Assembly: GCA_019038735.1 (NCBI GenBank)
Contig: JAHOYW010000129.1
Span: 1-13,360 of the forward strand
Reading direction: 5' to 3'
Source: Victivallales bacterium
GTDB taxonomy: Bacteria; Verrucomicrobiota; Lentisphaeria; Victivallales; Victivallaceae
DNA: 13,360 bases
Below are positions 13,231 through 13,360 of this stretch, one piece after another. The notes beneath the pieces are model-generated. The model worked only from the letters and a program-made list of their open reading frames with translations. It did no database searches and was not told where the DNA came from. Positions within the stretch are counted from its first letter, which is position 1. The number at the start of each line of letters is the position of its first letter. The position numbers were made by a program, and so were the translations under genes.

Positions 13231-13360
13231 AATTAAAACATGGGCTTTTGATATCAAAGAAGCTATTGAATCTATCGAAATGTTTATTCATACCAATTTG
13301 CAATCTAATACCAATTCGCTTTCTATTATAGACTTTTTACAAAATGATGCTATATTATCC
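13220..13360 (+). CDS. hepT: HepT-like ribonuclease toxin (DUF86), 3' part outside window
   Basis: The first 47 codons are present and remain open at the window edge. The start MENKIKTWAFDIKEAIESIE matches the first helix of HepT-like proteins that follow MntA genes. HepT is a small all-helical ribonuclease (about 110-140 residues) with a conserved RxxxxxxH motif near its C-terminus, here beyond the window, so its catalytic residues cannot be checked. The ATG lies inside the last codons of the restored MntA frame, so translation of HepT should depend on ribosomes that finish MntA. The frameshift in mntA would stop those ribosomes about 100 bases earlier and could also lower HepT output. Confidence 0.7.
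   Translation, partial: MENKIKTWAFDIKEAIESIEMFIHTNLQSNTNSLSIIDFLQNDAILS

Noticed and set aside
1..13360. CRISPR array
   Set aside because: No regularly spaced repeats of suitable length were seen; the repeats found are short tandem or inverted copies.

Overview
The window reads as a stretch of a Gram-negative bacterial chromosome of moderate, slightly AT-rich composition. A surface-glycan operon with an O-antigen-ligase-type polymerase, a lipobox lipoprotein and a MurC-family ligase point to a cell with an outer envelope. The gene style (galactokinase with a GNHTDY motif, a short MurC-like ligase, small proteins of the AGAPxNxDGTIN type) recalls the PVC group such as Lentisphaerota, but that placement is a weak inference. 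All eleven intact complete genes end in TAA.

Left flank (1-1438), accessory and decaying. A secreted thermonuclease-like gene broken by a one-base frameshift is followed by a small lipoprotein and a clear terminator, with a small convergent gene beyond. Next comes the 3' end of a tRNA-Ser (T-loop, T-stem 3' strand, acceptor strand, G and CCA) without the rest of the tRNA. Just before it lies a perfect 11-bp tandem repeat. This looks like the right end of an element integrated in a tRNA-Ser, with the intact tRNA expected to the left of the window. The tRNA 3' end runs directly into a long hairpin closed by a GCAA loop, and then into a GIY-YIG nuclease gene broken by TGA at a usually conserved Trp.

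Middle (1614-8964). A leftward five-helix membrane protein of unknown role precedes an AT-rich intergenic region of about 460 bp. A tightly packed rightward operon of four genes follows: DegT/DnrJ/EryC1-type sugar aminotransferase, MsbA-like ABC exporter with an enlarged loop after the first helix, a short MurC-like amino acid ligase, and an O-antigen ligase/polymerase-type protein with C-terminal TPRs. Together they suggest synthesis, flipping and polymerisation or ligation of an amino-sugar-containing surface glycan.

Right part (8961-12679). A leftward operon is read in the order nitroreductase, conserved protein of unknown function, YeaD-type hexose mutarotase, galactokinase-like GHMP kinase. 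Its last stop codon overlaps the stop of the rightward operon in the shared bases TTAA. The mutarotase and kinase indicate hexose (probably galactose) metabolism.

Right flank (12680-13360), accessory and AT-rich. An 18-codon ORF with a strong ribosome binding site, a short direct repeat, and a MntA/HepT toxin-antitoxin pair are present. The MntA nucleotidyltransferase is frameshifted in a run of seven A, and HepT runs off the window. Three small flank genes thus carry reading-frame lesions while the central operons are intact, which suggests real decay of accessory DNA, although sequencing error at homopolymers is not excluded for the two frameshifts.
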